DNA of 64,000 nucleotides from Cocos nucifera. Taxonomy: Eukaryota; Streptophyta; Magnoliopsida; Arecales; Arecaceae. The notes under the pieces are model-generated. The model was not told where the DNA came from. It did no database searches and saw nothing but the letters and a program-made list of their open reading frames with translations. The stretch spans positions 511,089 through 575,088 of the forward strand of contig QRFJ01000503.1 in the NCBI GenBank assembly GCA_006176705.1, written 5' to 3'. Positions 1 to 8,974 of the stretch are shown piece after piece; position 1 is the first letter of the stretch, and each line of letters opens with the position of its first letter. A program made the translations under genes and the position numbers.

Positions 1-420
1 AAGCTCGGAGAAAATATTATCTCTAGCCGAGATTGAAGTTGAGGCTCGGGGGAGATCTTGTCTCCAGCCGAGGTTGAAGTTGAAGTTGAGGCTCAAGGAA
101 GATCTTATCTCCGACCGAGATTGAAGGAGATTTTATCTCCTGTTGACGTAGAAGCTTGAGGGAGATCTTTTCTCCAGCCGAGGTTGAAGTTGAAATTGAG
201 GCTCGGAGGAGATCTTGTCTTCAGCCAAGGTTGAAGGAAATTTTGTCTTCTGTTGACGTAGAAGCTCGGGAGAGATCTTATCTCCAACCAAAGTTGAAGT
301 TGAAGTTTAGGCTCGGGAGAGATCTTGTCTCCAGTCGAGGTTGAAGTTGAAGTTGAGGCTTAGGGGAGATCTTATCTCCAACCGAGGTTGAAGAAGATTT
401 TGTCTCCAATTATTATTAGG
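1..420 (-). repeat. Degenerate tandem array with near-palindromic GAGATCTT..TCTCC units
   Basis: Repeated units of roughly 50-60 bp, each built around a GGAGATCTTGTCTCC-like imperfect palindrome followed by a 'GCCGAGGTTGAAGTTGAAGTTGAG' type tract. Related units occur between the polypurine tract and the larger array in A2 (about 7740-8640) and A3 (about 61200-61290), so this is a normal part of the 3' untranslated region of family A. The short open frames crossing it are repeat artefacts. Confidence 0.75.
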
Positions 421-1000
421 CATAATGGGACCATTGTCGGGGCTTTTCCTCTCATCCCGTCTAAAATGAACAAGGCCTTCGACTTTGCTCGCATTAGGAT
501 AAGATTCTCCTCCTGTTCCTAATAGACTGTGGGGGCACATAAGGACCGTTGTTAGGGCCTCTCCCTCCATTTCGTCTAAGATGAATGAGGCTTTTGACTT
601 TGCTTGCGTTAGGACGAGGTTCTCCCTCCTGTTCCTAATGGACTGTGGAGGCACATAAGGGCTGCTGTTAGGGCCTCTCCCCCCATCTTGTCTAAAATGA
701 ATGAGGCTTTCGATTTTGCTCGCATTAGAATGAGATTCTTCTCCTATTTCTAATGGACTGTGGGGGCATATAAGAGCCACTATCAGGGCCTCTCCCTCCA
801 TCTCGTTTAAAATGAACGAGGTCTTCAACTTTGCTCGCGTTAGGACGAGGTTCTCCTCCTGTTCCTAATGGACTGTGGGAGCAAATAAGGACTGTTGTCA
901 GGGCCTCTTCCTCCATCTTGTCTAAAATGAATGAGACCTTCGACTTGCTCATGTTAGGATGAGGTTCTCCTCCTATTCCTAACATGGCTACTATTGGTTG
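421..1000 (-). repeat. About 115-bp tandem repeats, five units, family A
   Basis: Five imperfect units recognised by a repeated 'TTGCTCGCRTTAGGA' anchor at about 486, 601, 717, 832 and 946, giving periods of 115, 116, 115 and 114 bp. The same unit forms a cleaner 114-bp array in A3 (61548-62280). It lies downstream of the pol remnant, in the 3' region of the element. Confidence 0.85.
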
Positions 1001-1017
1001 CTTCTTCCCTATCATCA

Positions 1018-1270
1018 GATAGTTTTTGCACCAAAAAATAATAATATTGAAGTGGAGGAGTTTTATTGAAGAAAAATTATCGATAATGCATTCTCAAATT
1101 CTCTGAGTCTCTAGGTCGTGGGAGCGTTGTTCCTCCAAGTTTTTTCAGGCGATAAGTTCTGGGCCGGACGACTTTCTCTATTCCATATGGGCCTTCCCAA
1201 TTCGTGGCAAGCTTTCCCTGATTCTGAGGCTGAGAGATGGCGGCTCATCGAAGTACTAAGCCCCCCAGAG
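1018..1270 (-). pseudogene. Integrase C-terminal remnant of copy A1
   Basis: This stretch aligns by eye with 62290-62545, which encodes the end of the integrase in copy A3 (the region of the W-x-G-P-Y motif and the terminal NLR..YHQ residues). Shared plus-strand landmarks include 'GGCGATAAGTTCTGGGCCGG' versus the corresponding A3 stretch, and the 'GGGCCTTCCCAATT' block. It stops abruptly near 1270, where sequence related to gag begins. No integrase catalytic core remains. Confidence 0.65.
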
Positions 1271-1369
1271 ATAGCGTTGATGATGCTGGGGGGCGATCGA
1301 TTTTCTTATTATTCCTTCCTCATCGATGGTTCTAGCTGCGGTAGCGCCTTTGGTTGATCTTCTCTTGCT

Positions 1370-2110
1370 TCAGGTCGACGTCTGTGAAGCATTAACGGGG
1401 GCGTAGTTGTGAAACCTTCTTGGGGGAACTTTTTCGTGCCCTTTCATTGGGGCTTCCTTGACGATGAGCTCGAGGAGTTTAGGCTCGCTTGCGTTCGAGG
1501 GAGTCTGTGAGCGTGGTCGAGCTTCATTCGGCCCTCCTATGAAATCTCCTAGGAGGAGAACTTCGTGCTCTTTTATCAGGGCTTCTTTGATGATGAGCTT
1601 GCGGAGGAATTCAGGCTCGCTTGCGCTCGGAGGGAGTCCATGAGCGTGGCCGAGCTTCATTCGGCCCTCCTATGAAATCTCCTGGGGGGAGAACTTCGTG
1701 CCCTTTTATCGGAGCTTCTTTGATGACAAGCTCGCGGAGGAATTCCGGCTTGCTTGCGCTCGGGAGGAGTCTATGAATGTGTCCGAGCTCTTCAATCCAT
1801 CGATCCATCCTCCATAGTTTTTGATCGAGGATGTCATCTCGATCGCAGACCTTGGAAGGCTTTCAACTGTATATGGAAAAGATTTCTTCCGGAGAAGAAT
1901 CACAATCCAAACAAGGATCCTTTGTTCTCTGTTTCTCCTTCCCAAGGGCGATAGGTATGCTAGCCCAAGTTCTTTCTTGGGATTGATTTCAAACATCTTA
2001 ATGGTGGATTTTCTAGCAAAATTGCCGTCGGAAGCTGCTGCATGGCCTGCACCATCTCGATGAGGCCCTGAACCACTGCATCAGTAGATTAAACTGCTCT
2101 GAATCTACCA
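1370..2110 (-). pseudogene. Degenerate gag of copy A1 with an internal triplication
   Basis: Minus-strand remnants of the gag region of A2 (8975-10455). The segment 1434-1820 holds three copies of a roughly 130-bp unit, with anchors 'GCTTCYTTGAYGA' at about 1452, 1581 and 1714, coding for a charged linker in the original frame. The part at 1790-1990 matches 9955-10110 (the MDRWIEELGH region of gag). Frames are interrupted throughout, and no nucleocapsid zinc finger is visible. Confidence 0.6.
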
Positions 2111-2280
2111 TGGCCGTCGGTGGAGGAGGAGGTTGAAGTGCCAGCGCTGGAGCCAGAATGGATGGATCTGGCTCGAATCTTGGAGAAGATCCAAAGGGTC
2201 AGCTGAGCACTCCTTTAAGAACAAAGATATCTCAGGGACAGAGGGCCCTCCTCTAGCATCAGTTTTATTAGTGCAGAATC

Positions 2281-3372
2281 TGGTTGACGTCGGATCGAGC
2301 TGGAGTCGAGGAAGATGAGGTCGCCGTCGATGACCTACAAAATAAAGTTCCGTCCGGAGTTGGTGGTGGTGGCTCTGGTAAGATCCTCCGACGATCAAGT
2401 CAGCTCTTCTAGCCAATAGAAATGGAGTGCTCAAGAAAGAATTCGGCAGAGTTTTGGAAAGGAGAAGAGAGCTTAGAGAAAATGTATCTAGAGGTTTTCT
2501 TTTTATAAATGAAGCTTGTAGCGGATTGATAGTGACAGCTGCAGCCGTCTGGTAGCGGACCGCTTGAGGTCTGGTGGAGTCTGTCATAGAGAGGGGCGCC
2601 AGCTGTAGTAAATTGATGGCTACAGTCATAGCTGTCTGGTATTGAGCCATTCGGGGCCACGTGAGGTTCGGTACGAAGAGGGAGAGATGTTGTCAGATTG
2701 ATAGTGATCATGCATTGAGATTCAATAATCGAAGTTTGGAGGAAGCAGGCGTTGGTCGGTAAAGAGCTTCGACATACATCAATTTTAAAGGAGTTCGGAC
2801 TCCCAAAAGGAATATGTCTGAAGGAGATCATCCGAAAGCAATCCGCTGGAGGGATCTGACTGAAGGAGAAGTTCGGAAGGAGTTCGGCCAAAGGAGGAGT
2901 CGGAAAGGAGTTCAGCTCTTGAAGAAGCTTGATTGAATGAGAGATCGGGAAGGAGTTTGGCTTTCATAGGAGTCCGATTGAAGGAGAGATCGGAAAGGAG
3001 TTCGGCTCTCGTAGGAATCCAACTGAAGAAATTCGGAAGGAGTTTGGCTCCAGTAGAGATTCGACTGAAGGAGGAGTCCGGAAGAAATTCGGCTCCTATA
3101 GGAGTTCGGCTCCTGGAGAGATACGGAAGAAGTTCGGCTTCAGTAGAAGTCCGACTGAAGAAAAGATCGGAGAAAAGTTTGGCTTCCGTAGGAGTCCGAT
3201 TGAAAGAGGAGTTCGGAAGGAGTTCGACTTCTGTAGGAGTTCAGTTGGGGCTCGGCCGTTGAGGAATTCGATCGCTGGAGGAAGAATTTTTGATTGAAAC
3301 TCTTTTGTAATTATTGATTACATTAGATTAAATATTAAATTAAATTTTAATAGGAGCAGAATTTATTTTTAA
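2281..3372 (-). repeat. LTR of copy A1 (5' LTR in element orientation)
   Basis: The left boundary is 'TGGTTGACGTCGGATCG', matching TGTTGACGCAGAAAC at 6875 and 10510. The right boundary near 3372 is a decayed version of the '..GGGATTTATCCCCAACA' end of the other copies. At about 1.09 kb it is longer than the A2 LTRs (about 0.79 kb), because 2810-3260 has expanded into about ten units of roughly 45 bp built from 'GGAGTTCGGCT..GTAGGAGTCCGACTGAAGGA'. The primer-binding segment just left of it is damaged by a short insertion. Confidence 0.75.
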
Positions 3373-4494
3373 TAATTATAAATAGATGAGCCATACATAC
3401 GGATTTGTTTTTGGTGATGCGTGTGCGTGTGCGTGTGTGTATATTTTAATGATGGAGAAAAGGAGTCAGCCCGTGGCTTCCCCCAGCATTATTAAACATG
3501 AACTATTTACAGCGACGTGAGCGAAAAGGATAGAGAATAACAAAAGGCGGGCCTCACATGGCCTCCTACCGTTGGAGCCATTGCAGGGGTGGTGTTGGCG
3601 AGTCCTGAATACACGAAGGAACAGAGCAGGGATATAAACAAGAAGACTAATGCGTCCAAGTCTGCACCAAGGAAGAAGGTCCACTCAAGAATTTCAGATG
3701 ATTCTCCAACTGCTTTGGGAAACACTGATGCTGCCGATTCGTGAAACATTAAAGAGTCTTATGAAGGATCTGGAAAATCGAATATTTTTTCTGCATAAAG
3801 GGTCTGGAGTTTATTTCCTTCCATACCTCATATCGCACTGCCGCAAAAAGCTGATTACCAGCAGCTCTTAACAGATTAATTCTGTTTTTCGTTCATCCAG
3901 AGGAGTCGATGGTAGCAGAGGAGGCGGGGCAGCGGAATTTGGAGCTTTTGGGGATGCCAGCAAGGTGCTCCGAGGAGAAGGGGATGGTGGGGGGTGGGTG
4001 TGGGAAGAATAGGCGGGCGAGGGAAGGAGATGGGGAGGAGAAGGTGGAGGAGAAGAGACGGAGTTAAAAGGAGGATTTCGTCTGATGGCGGATTGGACGA
4101 CTCTCCGGTGGATGTCGAGCTGTAGATCTGCCAGAGCTCGATCACCAACATGGAGGATCTCTCGCCCTTCTACGTTTTTTGTCTTTATATTTTTGTTATT
4201 ATTTTATTTAATAGTGATGTAGTGATATTTTATGCTCGATGTATCGTTTCTCCTCGTCCCCAGCACCCGTTCACCCGTTGCCGTTTGTGGTTGAAAGTAT
4301 CGTGACCTGGGCTTTCCTCACCTTGGCACCAGAAGCAAAAAGCATCATCATTGATAAAATATAGTTGGTGCGGTGGTATGATGCCCATTGGTGTTGTTCT
4401 TGCTAAGCAGGTTCTTTAGTTTAGTTTAGACACTCTCCCACACATAAGTTTTTTAAGATAATGTCCCATCCCATGCTGGCTAAATAAACTAGTC
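3373..4494. other. Intergenic stretch, possible gene fragment on minus strand
   Basis: Starts with AT-rich sequence and a (GT)n run near 3419-3442. On the minus strand 3749-3507 is open for 80 codons and would encode a hydrophobic helix-rich tail, and 4151-3876 is open with a Pro/Ser/Leu-rich, transit-peptide-like composition. They could be decayed exons of one minus-strand gene. I do not recognise a family, and splice signals are not convincing, so no CDS is called. The remainder shows no supported feature. Confidence 0.3.
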
Positions 4495-4508
4495 TTTTTA
4501 TCCTGATT
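4495..4508. repeat. Left target-site duplication of LINE (TTTTTATCCTGATT)
   Basis: The 14-bp sequence TTTTTATCCTGATT occurs here and again, identically, at 5206-5219. The two copies bracket the poly(A)-bearing insertion at 4509-5205. A perfect 14-bp duplication is typical of target-primed reverse transcription. Confidence 0.8.
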
Positions 4509-5205
4509 TTTTTTTTTTAGGTAACCAGAAAGATTATATTAAAGAGAAGTCATAATTACAAGGACAACAAGAGCGATGGATAGATACCATGCGTTACATT
4601 AAAAAAAATAATAATAATAACAGTCTACCCAAGAACAAAATGGTGGTAGGTCTCTGCAAGTATATGACATAAGCACAAGCAAATTACTACATAAAACCAT
4701 AGTATGCAATGGAGCCGAGGGATAAAAATGAAAATGATAGTCCCATTCTCGTGCCAGATAGAGGAAGACCCAACTTCAGCTAAAAGAGACCCCAAAATAT
4801 TGGAAGTATATAGCTCAAGCAAAGCATTAAAGTAACTCCAAATCATGATGACTTTAAATCTCTGAGCAATTGTGCAGAGGAACTGTAGATTAAGGAAGAA
4901 AGCGCCAGTTTGCTGCTTGAAAAATCCACCATCACGGTACCCTTCTTATCGATGTTGGGTAAAATATCCTCAACGCAATGCCCGCAAACATTCAGATTTC
5001 TCTGGTAACTACAAGAGTCATGCTAGGCAACATGTAATAGCAACGCAGGATAGAATTGATGCTCAGATAATAACAGCCTTATAAGCCTGTAGGATAGAAT
5101 TGATTATAGTAAGATTCATTGGATTAATAGTAAAAGAACAGTGGTAGTGCAACAATTTGTAGATAATTGAGATAGAATCTGTATGTCTGCATATTGTCAA
5201 AGTAA
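4509..5205 (-). mobile_element. 5'-truncated LINE (L1-like retroposon), minus strand
   Basis: On the minus strand the segment ends with '..TTTCTGGTTACC' and then a poly(A) run, seen on the plus strand as the T-run at 4507-4518. This is the usual 3' end style of plant L1 elements. Perfect 14-bp target-site duplications flank it (4495-4508 and 5206-5219). At about 700 bp it is a severely 5'-truncated copy. The minus frame 4846-4625 is open for 73 codons and may be the last part of ORF2, but no reverse-transcriptase motif remains. A long SINE is less likely, as I see no pol III box. Confidence 0.7.
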
Positions 5206-5219
5206 TTTTTATCCTGATT

Positions 5220-5555
5220 CATTCGCCAAGAATACATGACTACTTGTATTCTTCTATCCGGCCATCTACCCACTTCCAATTTTTTTTCACCTTTTCGTGG
5301 ACGTACGCATCTCGAGCTTGTGAGGCTAAGCCCGCCAAATTCCATAGAGTTTTGTTTGCACCGATCCTAGAAGAGACATATGCTGAACTCAGGAAAATAA
5401 CTAAAGTTCACAATGCAAATTCATAGGGACCGACGACAATATACCACATTAGTTGAGTGATTTTTAATTGATATTTTTTACTTACCAAAGCAGTTTTGGT
5501 TAGTAAAAGCAGGAAATGTTGAATGGGCATAATAACAACAATAATAATAAATGAA
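5220..5555. other. Short flank between LINE and palindromic element
   Basis: Resumes the sequence interrupted by the LINE. The minus strand reads openly through 5345-5220, so the LINE may have landed in an old exon, but I recognise no product. It ends in an AAC/AAT microsatellite (about 5528-5551), which is the apparent target of the next insertion. Confidence 0.35.
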
Positions 5556-6532
5556 TTTAGCTATATCCGAATGGATCTCCACTCAAATTTGATCAAATAT
5601 ATATTTGATGATAAAGATCCGCATTGATGATTTAAACCGTTACATGTAATCTATTACCTCGAATCGCTTATACATAAAAGTTCATATGATTTAATTGGAG
5701 ACTTTTAGCAAACAATTTCTCTCTCTCTCTCTATATATATAGAGGTCGAAAGAACGATCGGATCCTAATCCATATTCGAATGGATCTCTGACCATTGGAT
5801 CAGTACATATTTATGTGCATGCACTTGAAAAATGTGCCTAAAAAAAAAATAGATGCACGTTGTGCCTGAAAAAATTTTTTAATTTTCTTAGGCACCTTTA
5901 GGGTGCCTAAAAAAAATAAAAAAAATAATAAAAAAAAGCTATAGATAGAAAAAAAAAAAAATGCCTACAGGCGCCTATGGGCGCTTTCTTTTTTTTTTCT
6001 TCCTAAGACTTTTTTTTAAATTAAAAAAATAATAGCAAAAAGAAAGAAAGAAAGAAAAGATGTCTGAAGGCGCCTACATGGGACCTTTTATTTTTTATTT
6101 TTTTTATTATTTTTTTCTTCTTAGTTTTTTTTTATTTTTTTTATAGATTTTTTTTCTAAATTTTTTTAGACTTTTTTTAAGATTTTTTTTGAACTTTTTT
6201 TAGACAGCAGGCCTTTTTTTTTCTGAATTTTTTTAGATGCATGCACACCTATTTTTTTTCAGTTGACACATCTTTTTAGGCACGCATTCTAAGATATGTG
6301 TGGATCAAATGGTCGAAGATCCGATCGAATATAGGCTGAGCTCTGATCGACTGAAGCTCAATCTACTTATATATATATATATTTTTTAAAATTATCTATT
6401 TTTTAATGATTTGATATATATGAAATGTTTGTATTTAAATAGTATTCAACTATTAAGATCAATAGTATAGAGTTACTGTCTAATTTAAATCTGACCAAAT
6501 TAGAGTGAAGATCTATTCAAGTATAGCCAAGA
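5556..6532. mobile_element. Large MITE-like palindromic element with nested inverted repeats
   Basis: Outer inverted repeats are 5559-5603 (TAGCTATATCCGAATGGATC..) and the complement of 6485-6528, agreeing at roughly three quarters of positions over 45 bp. A second inverted pair lies inside: 5752-5802 (GATCGGATCC..ATATTCGAATGG) and the complement of 6300-6352. The centre holds A/T tracts punctuated by small GC palindromes such as AGGCGCCT and GGCACC..GGTGCC. (AAT)n sequence abuts both sides, as if the target was a microsatellite. There is no coding capacity. It is probably one non-autonomous DNA element nested in another, or a foldback element; I cannot name the superfamily. Confidence 0.6.
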
Positions 6533-6874
6533 CTAGCTAATAATAATAATAGTAATAGTAATAGTTGTAGTAGTAGATGAATTATATACTTCTTTAACTA
6601 TGTATCAAGAAGGTAGAAAAAATATATTGTCAAAATAATTTGAGATGATATTTTGTGATAATCTAAATATTTAATTCTATTATTTTTAGTAATATACATA
6701 TTTTAACATATATAAATCATGATCAATGATATAGATTATCAGTATAAATATTTTATTATATATTTTAGCATAATAATGCAATAAAAATTATACATTTTTG
6801 CTCCTACTTGATTTGTAAGTTAGAGAAAATTCCAAAGCAATGATTTCTGAGTTGAGAAACTTTTAATTATAATG
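6533..6874. other. AT-rich intergenic DNA
   Basis: AAT/AGT microsatellite (about 6537-6573) followed by AT-rich unique-looking sequence up to the left LTR of A2. No gene is seen. Confidence 0.5.
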
Positions 6875-7666
6875 TGTTGACGCAGAAACTGATCGTCGCC
6901 GGAGTCCACTGGGGTGGAGGCCGATGAGGTCGCCGACGGGGACCTGCAAAACAAAATTCCGTCCGGAGCCGGTGGGGGGTGGCTCCAGGAGGACCCTCCG
7001 ACGATCAAGCTAGCTTTGGCCAATAGAAATGGAGTACTCGGAATGAGTTCTGGAGCTTGGAGGAGAAGAGAAGAGCTTAGAGATCAGAGAGATTAGAGAT
7101 TAGCGTATCTGGAGGATCCTTTATAGGTGGAGCTTAGTTGATGGCGATGGCCATACCGCCGTATGGAGTTCGGTACGGAGAGGAAGACGTTGTCAGGCAG
7201 TTGGTGACAGCCATACTGACAAGTCATGGGCCACATGGGGCTGGTTACGAAAAAAGTAGTGGCGGCCATATTGTCCGGTCTTATTGTCTGTTGCAGACTG
7301 ATGACGATAGTTCGTCCAGAGGAGTTCGGACTTGTAGAAGAGTCCGACTGAAGAAAAAGCTCGGGAGGACTTTGGCTGTAGAGAAGTTCGGAGGAGCTCG
7401 ACCGGCTGAAGGGATGGCCGCTTGGGAAGTTCGGTCAAGGGGCGACCGCTGAGGAGTTCGGGCGTTGGGAGATTTCGTTAAAGTCCGATCGTTTGGAGTC
7501 TAAGGAGCTCGGCTGCTAAGCAGTTCGACCGACTGAATGGGTTCGAAGGAGCTCGGACGCTAGGGGTTCGACTGAAACCCATCTGCTGAAGCTCTTCTGC
7601 GGCTACTGGTTGCATTAGGCTGAGCATCGAGCTAGACTTCGGTGGGAGCGGGATTTATCCCCAACA
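6875..7666 (-). repeat. 3' LTR of A2
   Basis: 792 bp from TGTTGACGCAG to CCCCAACA, so it begins TG and ends CA on either strand. It is the downstream LTR in element orientation, because the polypurine tract touches its right side. It closely matches 10510-11299 and the 60073-61115 LTR. It contains the short 'GAGTTCGG..' units that are expanded in A1 and A3. Confidence 0.85.
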
Positions 7667-7686
7667 CTAGCCCCCCCCACTTTCGA
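7667..7686 (-). promoter_or_regulatory. Polypurine tract of A2
   Basis: On the minus strand the bases next to the 3' LTR read AGTGGGGGGGGCTAG and then TGTTGGGG. A purine run directly before the LTR is the plus-strand DNA primer of LTR elements. A3 has an equivalent GGGAGTGGGGGGACTAC at 61116-61132. Confidence 0.75.
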
Positions 7687-7739
7687 GTTCGAAAATCGAA
7701 GGAAGGGAGTGCAGAAAAGGCGACTGCCAAAGTCTTCCT

Positions 7740-8640
7740 CTGAGCTCCGTGCTGGCTCAGGTCGAAGCTCGGAGGGGAGATTTCATCTCCAACTAAAGTT
7801 GATGTTGAAGTTGAGGCCCGAGGAAGATCTCATCTCCTATCGTGGTTGATACGGATGCTCGAAAGAGATCTGATCTGCTGTCGGGGTTATCTTCGATCTT
7901 GTTTCTGGCCGAGATTATCTCGGTCGCTCGTGAGAGATCTCATCTCTGGCCGAGATTGTCTCAGGGGCTTTGGCCGAGGTTGTCGCGGATCTTACCCCTA
8001 GCCGAGGTTGCCTCGATCGCTTGGAAGAGATCTGATCTCTGGTCGAGGTTGTCCACGATCGCTCGGGAGAGATCTTTTCTCTAGCCGAGGTTGTTGCTCG
8101 CGTTAGGACGAGGTTCTCCTCCTATCCCTAATCGAGGTTGACTCGATCGCTCGGGAGAGATCTTATCTCTAGCCGAGGTGGTCGCTCGGGTGAGATCTTA
8201 TCTCTAGCTGAACTTCTCGCTCGAGAGAGATCTTATCTCTAGCCGAGGTGGTCGCTCGGAGAAGATCTTATCTCTAGTCGAGGTGGTCGCTCGGGAGAGA
8301 TCTTATCTCTAGCTGAGGCGAGAGATCTTATCTCTAGGTTGATCCTCGTGTTAGGACGAGGTTCTCCTCCTATTCCTAACCGAGGTTTTCAATGGTCGCT
8401 CGGGAGAGATCTTCTCTCTAGCCGAGGTTGATTCTCGGGAGAGATCTTATCTCTGGCCGAGTTTCTCGAAAGAGATCTTATTTCTAGCCGAGGTGGTCGC
8501 TCGGTAGAGATCTTATCTCTGACCGAGATTGATTCTCGGAAGAGATCTTATCTCTAGCCGAGCATCTCGGGAGAGATCTTATCTCTGATCGAGATGGTCG
8601 CTCGGAAGAGATCGTATCTCTAACCGAGGTTAATGATCTT
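7740..8640 (-). repeat. Array of about 20 near-palindromic AGAGATCTTATCTCT units
   Basis: A dense array with a loose period of about 30-50 bp. The core AGAGATCTTATCTCT is almost its own reverse complement, and the spacer is usually 'AGCCGAGGTGGTCGCTCGGG'-like. Three isolated copies of the 114-bp family unit (anchor GTTAGGACGAGGTTCTCC near 8101, 8350 and 8655) are interspersed. It occupies the 3' untranslated part of A2. Spacers are not unique, so this is not a CRISPR array. Confidence 0.8.
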
Positions 8641-8689
8641 TGACCTACTCATGTTAGGACGAGGTCTTCCTTCTGTTCCTAACACGGCG

Positions 8690-8960
8690 ACTATTGACTG
8701 CTTCTTTTCCTGTAATTACATAGTTTTGGCGCGCAAAAATAATATACTGTTGAAAGGGAAGAACTTTATTGAAAGAAAGTTACTGGCAATATTTTTTCGA
8801 ATTCTTTGTGATTCAGGGTCATGGTAGCGTTGTTCCTATGCGCTTCTTCATGCGGACGACCTTTTCTATCTCATGCTGGCTTCCTCACTTTGAAGCATGC
8901 TTCTCTTGGCTTCGACGCTGGGTCCTGGGGTAACGTTGACGACATCGTGAGGCGACCGAT
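8690..8960 (-). pseudogene. Integrase C-terminal remnant of copy A2
   Basis: Homologous by eye to 62285-62545 (end of integrase in A3) and 1018-1270 (A1). The shared landmarks are the GACTGCTTCTT start, the GAAC/GGAG-TTTATTGAA tract and the GCG-TTGTTCC block. Near 8930 it changes to sequence (GTTGACGACATCGTGAGGCG) that A1 also carries, as GTTGATGATGCTGGGGGGCG, at about 1273. That marks the shared pol-deletion junction. Confidence 0.6.
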
Positions 8961-8974
8961 CTTATCATTTCTTG

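Larger units (their letters stand above)
1..3372 (-). mobile_element. Family A Ty3/gypsy (Tat-like) element, copy A1, internally deleted, cut by window edge
   Basis: A minus-strand LTR element whose 3' part runs off the left edge. Reading the minus strand from 3372 downwards, it has an LTR (3372-2281), a degenerate gag (about 2110-1370), a short piece matching the integrase C-terminus (about 1270-1018), then two tandem-repeat arrays (1000-421 and 420-1). The order and sequence match copies A2 (6875-11299) and A3 (60073-64000) in the same window. Nearly all of pol is missing, and gag abuts the integrase end at about 1270, as in A2. Frames are full of stops, so it is non-autonomous and decayed. 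Tat-lineage assignment rests on the gag style and antisense layout of its relatives. Confidence 0.8.

Noticed and set aside
3466..4151. A minus-strand gene with a transit-peptide-like start and hydrophobic tail
   Set aside because: The two frames cannot be joined with convincing splice sites, and I could not name a family. Described as possible fragments only.
7740..8640. CRISPR-like array of short palindromic repeats
   Set aside because: Spacers are themselves repeats of one another, units vary in length, and the array lies within a plant retrotransposon. No cas genes are present.
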